From JACRLV01 sp045863555 (GTDB lineage: Bacteria; Planctomycetota; Phycisphaerae; UBA1845; Fen-1342), in contig BTUU01000008.1 in NCBI GenBank assembly GCA_045863555.1, positions 124,001 through 188,000 of the forward strand: 64,000 bases of DNA. The letters are read 5' to 3'. The notes below the pieces were generated by a model that was not told where the DNA came from, ran no database searches, and saw only the letters and a list, made by a program, of their open reading frames with translations. A program made the position numbers and the translations under genes. Positions within the stretch are counted from its first letter, which is position 1. Each line of letters starts with the position of its first letter. Positions 39,956 to 48,424 of the stretch are shown one piece after another.

Positions 39956-42031
39956 TCAGGGAGAACGCAGATCGACGAGAAACTCCGAGCCTGGCGTTAT
40001 CGCTGTGACGAGCAGAGTGTCGCGCGCCCTGGTACATGCGACGTAGAGCAGGTGTCGCTCCGTGTTGTACACCTCCTCCAAATCGGACTCATCGGACGCC
40101 GCCTCGATCCGCGACTGCATTGGCACGATCTCGTCATCACATGCCATCACGGCTACCGCGCGGAATTCCAAGCCCTTCGAAAGGGGCATCGTGCAAATCA
40201 CAACGGCGCCATCTTTCTCTTGGATGCTGCCGCTGAGTTGCACGGCTTGAAGTCGGGCCTCAGCGACCGCCGCGAAGGCGCGTGGTATCTCCGCCTCGCT
40301 TCGCACAACGACTCCGATCTCGTGTGGTAGCAGGCCCTCGCCAATCCGCGCTATCAGCCAGTCGGAAGCGGTCTCCCGTTCCTTGTTTGCTGCGCCGCAG
40401 ATCTCGACAATTGGCTCGGGTCCGCTCAGCGACGAGACAGTTCCGCGGCGAGATTCGACGTTCCCATCCACATCGGCAAGCTCAGACCTTAAGAGCCGAT
40501 CCGCCGCCCGTCGAATCTGGTGCGACGTTCGGTAATTGACGCGAAGCGTTGCTGAGCGGCCACGAACGTCCACGCCGAGGGATTGCCACGAGAATGGCGT
40601 TTGGAAGATCCGCTGTCCAAGGTCGCCCGCGAAGAACAGCCCATCCGGCTTGCCGCCGGCGATAGCGGCGAGAAAACGCAGCTGCGGTACGCTGACGTCC
40701 TGCGCCTCGTCAATCACCACGCAGTCGGCCGGCGCCGACCCCCCAGTGCGAATCCGTTCCGTTGCCGCAGAGAAGACCATCGGCAAGGTCGAGAGGCCGC
40801 GTTCGCGAAGGTCTGCTCGGGTTCGGTCGAAGATGTTCCAGAGCAACTGCCGCTGCTTTTCGCCGAGCCGCATCTTGCGACCCAGGCGAGGAACATCCCG
40901 GTATGCCTCCCACGATTCAAGTTGCCAGGCATCGACAACGTCCATCCACTCCGATTCGATGAAGCCCAAGCTGAATCGATGAGTTCCGGCTGCGTCGGAG
41001 GCTGTCTTGAGCAGCGTTCTCAGCATCGCCGGTGTCGGGACACTCGGCGTTCCGAACGCTGCTTCGTACGATTCGATTCCAACCTCATCAATTGCCCGAA
41101 CCGCGATTCGCGCCAGCACGTCCGGCTCGTTGGAAACCAAGCACTCCAGCTTGCGTCGAAGGTTGCGCGCAAGCGTGATGGAGAACGTCGTCAACAGGAT
41201 TCGAGCTTCGCGCTTCGCACGGGCGAGATGGACCGCGCGATGCAACGCGACGACGGTTTTGCCGGTACCGGCCGACCCGGACACACGTGCCGGACCGCTG
41301 TATGAGCGCGCGACTGCGTCGCGCTGCGACGGGTGCAGAAAGACGGTCCATTTTTCCCAGGGAAAAGCCAACGCCCGTTGCAGTTCCTCAGCGTCGGCCA
41401 CAACCCGGAAACGCCGTTGAGAATCGGGATGCTCGAACGGGTCCGCAGTGGTCGGTGCGGCTTCACGGACGAGCGGCGTTGCCCCGGTCGCAAGGTTAAG
41501 CAGGGCCTCGGCGGCTTCCTGGGGCAGATGGTCGGTCAGGTTGAAGAGCGTGTCTTCGGTGGCAGCCTTTGCATCGCCCAACCACTCCGCGGGAACGCCG
41601 TATGAGAGAAGCACTTCGTCCGCGACGCCGTCGAACAGCGCCGGCTTTGGCGGAGCAGGGCGCTCGACTTCGACATATCGCGGAACTTCGATTTCGAGGA
41701 CCTTTTCTCGAATCTCGACGATCTGCATCGCGCCGGTCTTGGGGTGCCGCTCAATCTTCCGCCGCTCGGCCCACTGGTACGCCTTGTCGTGATGATCAAC
41801 GTAGCAAAGAAGAAGGCTCGCATCGGTTTTGTGGACGATGAGCCGAATGTCGCTGCTGACGCGCACCGACCAGAAGTTCTTGTCCCGCGCGTGGTCAAGC
41901 TTATGAAACTGCATCCCCGGACGCGATGGGTCCATCTGCAAATCGAAGGCAGTGGTCTTCACGGCCTTCTGCTCATCGGCTTGCAGTCGGGCCAAGCTGT
42001 CGGTGAACGTATCGGCAATTCTGAATTCCAT
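39956..42031 (-). CDS. RelE/ParE-like domain fused to UvrD-type SF1 helicase
   Basis: This 691-residue protein begins with a RelE/ParE-like fold (about 1-93: FTDSLARLQADEQKAVKTTA, FHKLDHARDKNFWSVRVSSD, RLIVHKTD). A linker follows, then a helicase: RVSGSAGTGKTVVALHRAVH (Walker A near 258), VVIDEAQDVS (Walker B), LRVNYRTSHQIRR and YVACTRARDTL. This architecture is known for RelE-UvrD fusions near defence genes. The RelE part may bind nucleic acid rather than act as a toxin. It starts 44 nt after the Argonaute gene. Confidence 0.85.
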   Translation of the reverse strand: MEFRIADTFTDSLARLQADEQKAVKTTAFDLQMDPSRPGMQFHKLDHARDKNFWSVRVSSDIRLIVHKTDASLLLCYVDHHDKAYQWAERRKIERHPKTGAMQIVEIREKVLEIEVPRYVEVERPAPPKPALFDGVADEVLLSYGVPAEWLGDAKAATEDTLFNLTDHLPQEAAEALLNLATGATPLVREAAPTTADPFEHPDSQRRFRVVADAEELQRALAFPWEKWTVFLHPSQRDAVARSYSGPARVSGSAGTGKTVVALHRAVHLARAKREARILLTTFSITLARNLRRKLECLVSNEPDVLARIAVRAIDEVGIESYEAAFGTPSVPTPAMLRTLLKTASDAAGTHRFSLGFIESEWMDVVDAWQLESWEAYRDVPRLGRKMRLGEKQRQLLWNIFDRTRADLRERGLSTLPMVFSAATERIRTGGSAPADCVVIDEAQDVSVPQLRFLAAIAGGKPDGLFFAGDLGQRIFQTPFSWQSLGVDVRGRSATLRVNYRTSHQIRRAADRLLRSELADVDGNVESRRGTVSSLSGPEPIVEICGAANKERETASDWLIARIGEGLLPHEIGVVVRSEAEIPRAFAAVAEARLQAVQLSGSIQEKDGAVVICTMPLSKGLEFRAVAVMACDDEIVPMQSRIEAASDESDLEEVYNTERHLLYVACTRARDTLLVTAITPGSEFLVDLRSP

Positions 42032-42075
42032 CGTCGTTCAATCCGATTTCGTGCTCGGCCTGCCGAGCGTCTGCC

Positions 42076-44973
42076 TCATATGAACCAAGGTGTGCGCTCC
42101 AAGACAGGATGCAGTGTGAACGGCTCCGCCTGCCGCAGGAATGCGGCCGTCAAATATGCGATGTCGCCCGCGTATTTCAGCGTGATTGGCTCCCCACAAA
42201 ATGAGTCAGTGGACGCCCAATTCAGCTTGGTCAGATTCAATACCTGAACCGCAAGCACTCGGCGATCGGCCTGAGCTCTCGGGAGGCTCTCCGGACGTCG
42301 CACCCAAGCCGAGACTTCGAGCGGCTTTGGGGTGCCCATCGCCTTTCGGAACTGGTTGTAGCCTGTCGTCGAGAGAAATATCTTGTTGCCGGCGACTTCG
42401 ACGTAGCTCCCTCGTCGCAGACTGCCGTCCGTCTCTGGCCTGCTATCGTAGAATCGCACGTTATGGTGACTGTTGATCCACACAAATGTAAACGTACCCT
42501 CCGGCCGGATTCGTCGCGCGGCGTCCAAGATGGAGAGTCGATCCGCGTTGGAGAACTTAGCCGAATAGTGAAACACAATCCGCGGTGTGGGCGGCAGTTG
42601 TGTGTGCAATTTGGTCAGCGTGCTCTCCACAAGGCGTGTCAAGTGCTGCGTCCGCTCCTCAAATTTGAAATACGCCGTGTTTCCTGAGTAGAACTCCCAC
42701 TTGCCGTAGCTGTTGAACACGTTGGCAAAGCCCATGATGCGTTGACCCTCGCGCGATTGCGTATACGACAGTCCGACGAAAAAGTCCGCGTCAGGAATTG
42801 CATCCGGGAGGACCCACGGTGTTACCCCACACTTGGCTGTGATGTTCAACGCAAGATTGAGGTCCTTCCAATCCGCATCATCAAGCGTTGGCGTGTCGAC
42901 CATCTGGCAAGGGACGCCGCGTTCAAGCAGGAGTCGCTTGACTTGGTAATACGGAGAGGCCTGATCGTCCAGAGCGTAGCCCTGCTCGGGTGCATGGATG
43001 AGAAAGAGGCGATCTAGCGCAGATCTGCCTTGCCAATCCGGGTGCTCCCGCAATAGTCGCTCCACTTCGCGGCGTGAGTCCTCTGTCCCGTCCACAGTGA
43101 CGACGCTGCTGTACGAAAACCGTGTAGCGAAGGTGCGTTCTGCTCCCCTGTACTTGTACTTCCCAGTCTTTAAGCGTTCGATCAGTTGCTCCATATTGCG
43201 CCGTTGCGGCGCTAGACACACTGGAACAAGCTCGATCGAGTGCTGATCCGCATCATAAGTGCCAAATTGCGTAATTCCGGACCGCACGTCCGGTGACGAA
43301 TACCGTTCGCGAAATTCGACGGTGGGTTCGGGCAAACGATGCACGATGAGCGATGAGCCCGAGGCCTTTTTGTGTTCGACAAGTGAAACCGGATCAGTGC
43401 TGAGCCCGACTGCAAAGTCGCCGAATTGGACTGGAAACAGCGTGTCGGCAATGTGCTGGACCATCGCTGCTGTCTTTTCCGCCCGCTCGCGCGCTGCCCC
43501 AGATTTAGAGGCCAAGCTGTGCCTCTTGATCGCGCCCGTCATATCAAAACTGATTCCGGCCTTTCGGAGCGCCACCTCAATCATCGACAGGGAACAGTGT
43601 GGCACGACCGACTGTGTCGTGACCTGCTCGGCAGCGTCGGTATCAAAGAACTGAATGGTCGCGAATTCAGTGTTGAATTCGGTAAGGCGGCCTTCCCTCC
43701 ACTGCCCCGTGTTCGCTATGCAACGCTTGCCGATGAGTTGATCTCGCGACAGGTGCTTTGCGAGCTGTGAGAGAGTCTGAACACTCAGGACTTGGCATTG
43801 GTAGTCGAGGCACAAATAGAATTGCTGAAAATACTCGCGGACCTGAAATTCATACGCGGGGTAGAAGCGGACAACGCTGCGGGCGGCGGGAGGAATCTCA
43901 AGTTCGACTCCTCGTCGGTGAGCGATGATGCGGCCAAAACTAAAGCGGTCAACGAACCAATCGTGTGCAGCGAGCACGTCTCGAAAAGCCTTCATGAACT
44001 CGCCGTAGTGCGTGTTGAACGACTCGGCGCTAGCCGGTCTCTCGCCCTGGCGTATCATTAGCGGGAAGAGGTTGCAGAATTCCGTGGATTTCGCCTGGCT
44101 GGCAGCCAGAATCGCGGCCTCACGCTCTGGAGCTTTGCTTTCGAGCTTGATCAGCGTTTCATTCTCAGACAGGCGATACCAAGGTGGCGGCAACCCCAAC
44201 GCGGTCATTTCCGAGAGCATCTGCTTCGTGCCTTCGCTCAAAGCCTGGACGTAAGCGACACCCTCAGGATCTTTCATCAATTTGAGCCATTCGAGCAGCT
44301 TGGGATTGCGTGGCATCGAATCGAGCACGGTGTCCTGGAGCGTGAAGTAATCGGGCACGTCATGATTGCGCTGCAAGATGCGACCGGGATTCTTGACGAT
44401 GAACGCATCCGTGTAAGCTTCGCATTCAATTGGGTTACCCGTGCGATAATCGCGATGTGCGACAGCATTTACGATTGCTTCGTCAATCGCCGTTGGCGGG
44501 AACTCGGGTTCCTCAATGAAACCACCGCCTTGCTTACGCTTTTGAAATCGCTTGAAGAACGCCGATTCTCGGAAGAACGTGCGCGCTTCGCGAATCTGCA
44601 TCGTGATTGGACCGGTAAACTGTTGCTCAAAAGTCGGCAGTCCGCGTTGTTGAAAATCGCTTGATGGTACGCCAAACCGCAGGATTCGGATGTGTGCGCG
44701 GGGCAACATGCGCTGTGGGTTCGAGGCAAAGAATAGGAGGCCTGCGTATGTGAACCAATGTTCGGAACCCCGCCGGATGATAGCACCTGCTTCGTAAAGC
44801 AATCGCTCATCCGAAAAGCCGGAAGTCGAACCCGGATGAAAAACCTTGCGAAACTCGGACAGCACGTCTCGGGCTACATCGTTTATGTCGAACAGGCAGC
44901 AAAATGTGCTCTCGGAATCGAGAAGGCCCTTTGTGTGCTTGATCTGCTCGCGCATCTCGTGGGTGAGCGGCAC
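42076..44973 (-). CDS. GHKL-like/Argonaute fusion, catalytically inactive PIWI
   Basis: 965 residues from a GTG. Residues 1-240 match the C-terminal part of AlbA_2/RecG-like proteins, including PPTAIDEAIVNAVAHRDY and a GHKL-like ATP site. Residues about 360-550 resemble an APAZ/PAZ region. MID keeps Tyr675, Lys679, Gln690 and Lys714, the YKQK set that binds a guide 5' end. The PIWI tetrad is lost: VGLSYT has Ser736 for the first Asp, FHYSAKF and YAGDIAYL lack the others. It ends TPWFI, a typical Argonaute end. It is in the same frame as the AlbA_2 gene upstream, separated only by one TGA, and the GTG has no ribosome site. Confidence 0.8.
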   Translation of the reverse strand: MPLTHEMREQIKHTKGLLDSESTFCCLFDINDVARDVLSEFRKVFHPGSTSGFSDERLLYEAGAIIRRGSEHWFTYAGLLFFASNPQRMLPRAHIRILRFGVPSSDFQQRGLPTFEQQFTGPITMQIREARTFFRESAFFKRFQKRKQGGGFIEEPEFPPTAIDEAIVNAVAHRDYRTGNPIECEAYTDAFIVKNPGRILQRNHDVPDYFTLQDTVLDSMPRNPKLLEWLKLMKDPEGVAYVQALSEGTKQMLSEMTALGLPPPWYRLSENETLIKLESKAPEREAAILAASQAKSTEFCNLFPLMIRQGERPASAESFNTHYGEFMKAFRDVLAAHDWFVDRFSFGRIIAHRRGVELEIPPAARSVVRFYPAYEFQVREYFQQFYLCLDYQCQVLSVQTLSQLAKHLSRDQLIGKRCIANTGQWREGRLTEFNTEFATIQFFDTDAAEQVTTQSVVPHCSLSMIEVALRKAGISFDMTGAIKRHSLASKSGAARERAEKTAAMVQHIADTLFPVQFGDFAVGLSTDPVSLVEHKKASGSSLIVHRLPEPTVEFRERYSSPDVRSGITQFGTYDADQHSIELVPVCLAPQRRNMEQLIERLKTGKYKYRGAERTFATRFSYSSVVTVDGTEDSRREVERLLREHPDWQGRSALDRLFLIHAPEQGYALDDQASPYYQVKRLLLERGVPCQMVDTPTLDDADWKDLNLALNITAKCGVTPWVLPDAIPDADFFVGLSYTQSREGQRIMGFANVFNSYGKWEFYSGNTAYFKFEERTQHLTRLVESTLTKLHTQLPPTPRIVFHYSAKFSNADRLSILDAARRIRPEGTFTFVWINSHHNVRFYDSRPETDGSLRRGSYVEVAGNKIFLSTTGYNQFRKAMGTPKPLEVSAWVRRPESLPRAQADRRVLAVQVLNLTKLNWASTDSFCGEPITLKYAGDIAYLTAAFLRQAEPFTLHPVLERTPWFI

Positions 44974-44994
44974 ATTCTGGCAGCCGTTACGCGT

Positions 44995-45498
44995 TCAAGC
45001 TTTCGGGTGCGTGCCCGGTGTCTCACAGATTCCGTTGTCCGTGTAAGGCACGAAAATCAGGCAGATGAGTTTCGGGTTCCCGGTCGCGTCATTCGCATGG
45101 TGGAGTTTGACCTCTGCGGCCTGATGGTGCAGAAGCGCGCCGATGTCGGTCAGGCTGTTCCGCTGGGATTCAGACAGGTGGTCGAGTCCGACTACATCGC
45201 CATTCGAGGCAATGCCGAGAACCAGGCAGCCACCGCTCTTGTTCCGCTGAGCGAATCCTGATACGACTTCTGTGATCTCGTCGCGCACTTCCTTTAGCTG
45301 TTTTCGCAATGTAGACGGATCGACATTCGCCTGGCCGGCTATCTTGCGGTCGAAATACTGGCCCTCAAAATCATCGTCGCGCGGCTGCGTGAGAAAGGTC
45401 CAATGGGCAGCAGGGTCATCGAATACAGCTCTCGGTGATGGAATCGGCATTTCTCTGTAGTCCAACCTGTTGCGCCGGATTCCGGCGGCTGCGTTCAT
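44995..45498 (-). CDS. AlbA_2 (Schlafen-like) domain, separated from the Argonaute by an in-frame TGA
   Basis: This 167-residue product has FEGQYFDRKIA, RDEITEVVSGFAQRNKSGGC and LVLGIASNGDVVGLDHLS, the AlbA_2 signature (a nucleic-acid-binding or nuclease-like domain of Schlafen-type proteins). After THPKA it meets TGA at 44997-44995. The next codons read TRNGCQNVPLTHEM in the same frame, exactly how AlbA_2 proteins continue into the next domain. The ancestral codon was probably TGG (Trp). The start overlaps the methyltransferase stop by ATGA. The gene is either a recent pseudogene break, a stop that is read through, or two separate products. Confidence 0.8.
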   Translation of the reverse strand: MNAAAGIRRNRLDYREMPIPSPRAVFDDPAAHWTFLTQPRDDDFEGQYFDRKIAGQANVDPSTLRKQLKEVRDEITEVVSGFAQRNKSGGCLVLGIASNGDVVGLDHLSESQRNSLTDIGALLHHQAAEVKLHHANDATGNPKLICLIFVPYTDNGICETPGTHPKA

Positions 45499-48404
45499 TC
45501 CACCCGGAACACCTTCATCACCTCGTCGCCGAGATGGTTGATCACTTTCACCGCGATGCGGCCGCTCTTGGGCTTTTCGAACGGCCGGGACGTGTCGCTG
45601 TGAAGCGTTGCCCAGGCTTCCTCGTTGATCTCGGCTTTGAGCGTCGTTTTGAGCGACTTGTACGGGTCGCCGGCGCCGAGGAAATAGGCGTGGCGAACGA
45701 AGAAGCTCTCCTCGTTATAGTCGGTGTCGATGAACCAGCATGCGATGCCTTCTGCGCCGTCGCTGCGGACCTCGCCGCTGCTGGGGTGGAACACGTCCAC
45801 GCCGTTGATTTTGACCCGCACCTTGCCGCGGTCGGGGCCATCTTTGACCGGCAGCATTTCGATGTCCGGCTCGCCGAAAATGACGAACAGGTTGCCCTTG
45901 CCGGTGCTCTTGAGGTCCTCGGACATGTGCAGCTCGGCGTTCATGCGAGCCTTCAGAACCGGGATGCGGCCGAGCTTGCTGAATTCGGAGGCGTGGGCCT
46001 CGTAGTTGAACGCACAGGCGATCAGCACGTCGAAATTGGCGTCGCCGGCCTCCCGGGCGGCGGCAACCAGGTCTTGCCGGGCGACGGTGCCGAACTCGGG
46101 GCCGACGAAGATTCCGGCCCGCTTTTCCTTGGCCGCGCCGTCGCCATCCCCTTCAACGTACCGCCCTTCGGCGCAGATGTAATGACCGGGCCAGGGCGCG
46201 ACGGAGGAGAACGTGATCTTGTCCTCCTTGTGGGCCTGCTGCACGCCGGCGGCTTTGAGGTTGTCCAGGATCATCCGGACGAATCCGGCTTCGTCCTCGG
46301 TGCGGGCGGGCGCTTTTGCCGGGTCAATCAGCTCATCGTCCGGCCCAACCGTCAGCACGCGATGCGGCGACAGGCTCTCGACTGTGAAGGGGCCAGCGAC
46401 ACGGACCTTTTTCTTGTCCTCGTACGGCTTGTCGTAGAGGTACTCAAAGTCGGCTTTGGCAGCGATGGAGGCGTCGATCTCCTTTTGCCGGGCGATGCGC
46501 TGCTCCCACCACGCCGCGTGCAGCCTATTCGCGGTGTCTGACCACTTTGCATCGGCTTCGCGCGGAATCTCCCACTCCTCCCACTTCTTGCTGAGCGCGA
46601 CGTTGAGCTGCTGCCGAAGCGGTTCGAGGATTGCCTGAGACCTGTCCCAAATCACGTCGATTTCCGCGTTGCTCGCGATATTGCTGAGCATGACGTGCGG
46701 AACGCGCTCGTAGACGAACCCTTGACGCACGTCATTCTTCGTGGGTGCGGATGACGGCTCCAATCGCGAAACGGCGGCCTCCCTTAGTTGGCCGTCGCGA
46801 CTATCTGAAAGCAAGTAGTAGGCAAACCGCGCACCCATGATCCTCGCGCGCGCGAGAGCGAGCGCGACGCGCGATGTGTCAATCGTGATCCAACGCCGGC
46901 CCCACTGTTCAGCAACAGCAGCAGTCGTGCCGGAACCACACGTTGGGTCCAAGATGAGATCGCCCGGGTCGGAAACCATCAGCAAGCATCGCTGAACAAC
47001 CTTCTCAGACGTTTCGACGACATATCGTTTTTCTGAAGCGAATCCGGCTATGCCGGTATCTGACCAGACATTGTTCTCCTGAAACGCCGCGAAATCGTTG
47101 AAGTAGCGAACGTAGTACAGCCCGCTGCCAGTGGTACTTAGTCGCGACGCCATCTTCAGCCGGGCCATCCCTTGCTCGTTTGTCTTCCAGCGGACCTTTT
47201 CGGACGGCCGAAATGTCTGCCCCTGAAACTGCACCGGAAACCACGAAGCGGCGCCTTCGCCTTTCTTGCGTCCGACGCTCTGGCTCGTCAGGTTGTCGAT
47301 GCGGAAGACGCGCGCACCATCCGGCGGAACTTGTTGGCCTGAGACTTCTTCGGCGTGAAGAGCGCGTTCCGTAAGGTCAGCCAAGCGAACACGCTTGTAT
47401 GCGCCTCCACCGACTCCGCCGACTTCCTTGAGCGTCAACGGCTGTCGGAACTTGAGGTGCTCGCGCGATTTTGCGTAAAGCAGCAGCACATCGTATGTGC
47501 CGGGGAGGTATTCTGACGTGGCGCCGGCTGTCTTTGAAAACACGATCTGTGATATGAAGTTATCCGCGCCAAACACCTCATCTAAGAGGCCGCGAATCAG
47601 GTGGCAATTGCCCTGTCCGATTTGAAGGAAAACGGAACCCGACGGCTTAAGCAAGTCCCGAGCAACGGTGAGTCGATCGCGAAGGTAAGTCAGATAAGAG
47701 TGGATTCCGTCGCGCCAAGTATCCCTGAATGCTCTTACCTGCTCGGGCTCTCGTGTGATGTGCTCGACGTTGCCGTCTCTCACGTCGCGGCTTGTCGTTG
47801 ACCACTGGAAGTTCGAGTTGAACTTGATTCCGTAGGGAGGGTCAACATAGACGCACTGTACCTGGCCTCGAAGCCCCTCGCGTTCCGCAAGCGACGCCAT
47901 GACTTCGAGCGCGTCGCCGAGAATCATCCGATTCGTCCAGTTCGCGTCGTGCTGGTAGAACTCGGTCTTCGCATCGGTGTTCGGCAGCCCGTTGAAATGG
48001 TCGTACAGATCAGCGAAGAGGGTAGGTGCGGCTGCCTCCTCCTTGGCACGCTCGGCTTCACGCGTCTTCCGCTGAAGGTCGTCGATCAGCACCTTGGGGT
48101 GGACCTTCTCCTGGATGTAAAGGGGAGGCGCCTGCACGACGAGATCGGACCAGTCCTTCTCATCCTTGCCGCGCCAGATGAGCTGCGGATCCAGGTCGCG
48201 ATTGCGGCCGGACTTCTCGGCAGCCAGCGGATCGCCCTCGCCGCCGACGGCTCGCTCGTACGCAATGCGGATCGGCGCCTGCATCTCTTTGGGCACGACA
48301 GACTGATACTCAGCCGTCGGAATGTTCTTCCGCGACGCCTCATCGTGCGTGAGCGCCTCGACGGTCTTCTTGGCGGCCGGCTTCTTGTTGTTGTTCTTGG
48401 CCAT
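45495..48404 (-). CDS. Site-specific DNA methyltransferase (type III Mod-like), copy B
   Basis: This 969-residue protein has VDPPYGIKF near 175-185 and LDPTCGSGTTAAVAEQWG near 485-500, the beta-class N6-adenine/N4-cytosine arrangement. It matches copy A along its length, including the C-terminal region (CWFIDTDYNEESFFVRHAYF), but the target-recognition insert differs, so the two should methylate different sequences. The gene is inside the defence operon, coupled to the AlbA_2 gene downstream and 20 nt after the reverse transcriptase gene. Confidence 0.9.
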   Translation of the reverse strand: MAKNNNKKPAAKKTVEALTHDEASRKNIPTAEYQSVVPKEMQAPIRIAYERAVGGEGDPLAAEKSGRNRDLDPQLIWRGKDEKDWSDLVVQAPPLYIQEKVHPKVLIDDLQRKTREAERAKEEAAAPTLFADLYDHFNGLPNTDAKTEFYQHDANWTNRMILGDALEVMASLAEREGLRGQVQCVYVDPPYGIKFNSNFQWSTTSRDVRDGNVEHITREPEQVRAFRDTWRDGIHSYLTYLRDRLTVARDLLKPSGSVFLQIGQGNCHLIRGLLDEVFGADNFISQIVFSKTAGATSEYLPGTYDVLLLYAKSREHLKFRQPLTLKEVGGVGGGAYKRVRLADLTERALHAEEVSGQQVPPDGARVFRIDNLTSQSVGRKKGEGAASWFPVQFQGQTFRPSEKVRWKTNEQGMARLKMASRLSTTGSGLYYVRYFNDFAAFQENNVWSDTGIAGFASEKRYVVETSEKVVQRCLLMVSDPGDLILDPTCGSGTTAAVAEQWGRRWITIDTSRVALALARARIMGARFAYYLLSDSRDGQLREAAVSRLEPSSAPTKNDVRQGFVYERVPHVMLSNIASNAEIDVIWDRSQAILEPLRQQLNVALSKKWEEWEIPREADAKWSDTANRLHAAWWEQRIARQKEIDASIAAKADFEYLYDKPYEDKKKVRVAGPFTVESLSPHRVLTVGPDDELIDPAKAPARTEDEAGFVRMILDNLKAAGVQQAHKEDKITFSSVAPWPGHYICAEGRYVEGDGDGAAKEKRAGIFVGPEFGTVARQDLVAAAREAGDANFDVLIACAFNYEAHASEFSKLGRIPVLKARMNAELHMSEDLKSTGKGNLFVIFGEPDIEMLPVKDGPDRGKVRVKINGVDVFHPSSGEVRSDGAEGIACWFIDTDYNEESFFVRHAYFLGAGDPYKSLKTTLKAEINEEAWATLHSDTSRPFEKPKSGRIAVKVINHLGDEVMKVFRVE

Positions 48405-48424
48405 GATGGCTCGGGCTCTCGTCG

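Noticed and set aside
44995..44997. Selenocysteine or recoded TGA
   Set aside because: No SECIS-like hairpin is evident directly after it and other genes here use TGA as stop; a TGG-to-TGA change is simpler.
45435..46541. 368-codon plus-strand frame
   Set aside because: It lies antisense within methyltransferase copy B, which has clear motifs; the peptide has no family features. Similar antisense frames at 57377-58705, 53194-54195, 50703-51524, 3284-4126 and 19145-19786 were dropped for the same reason.
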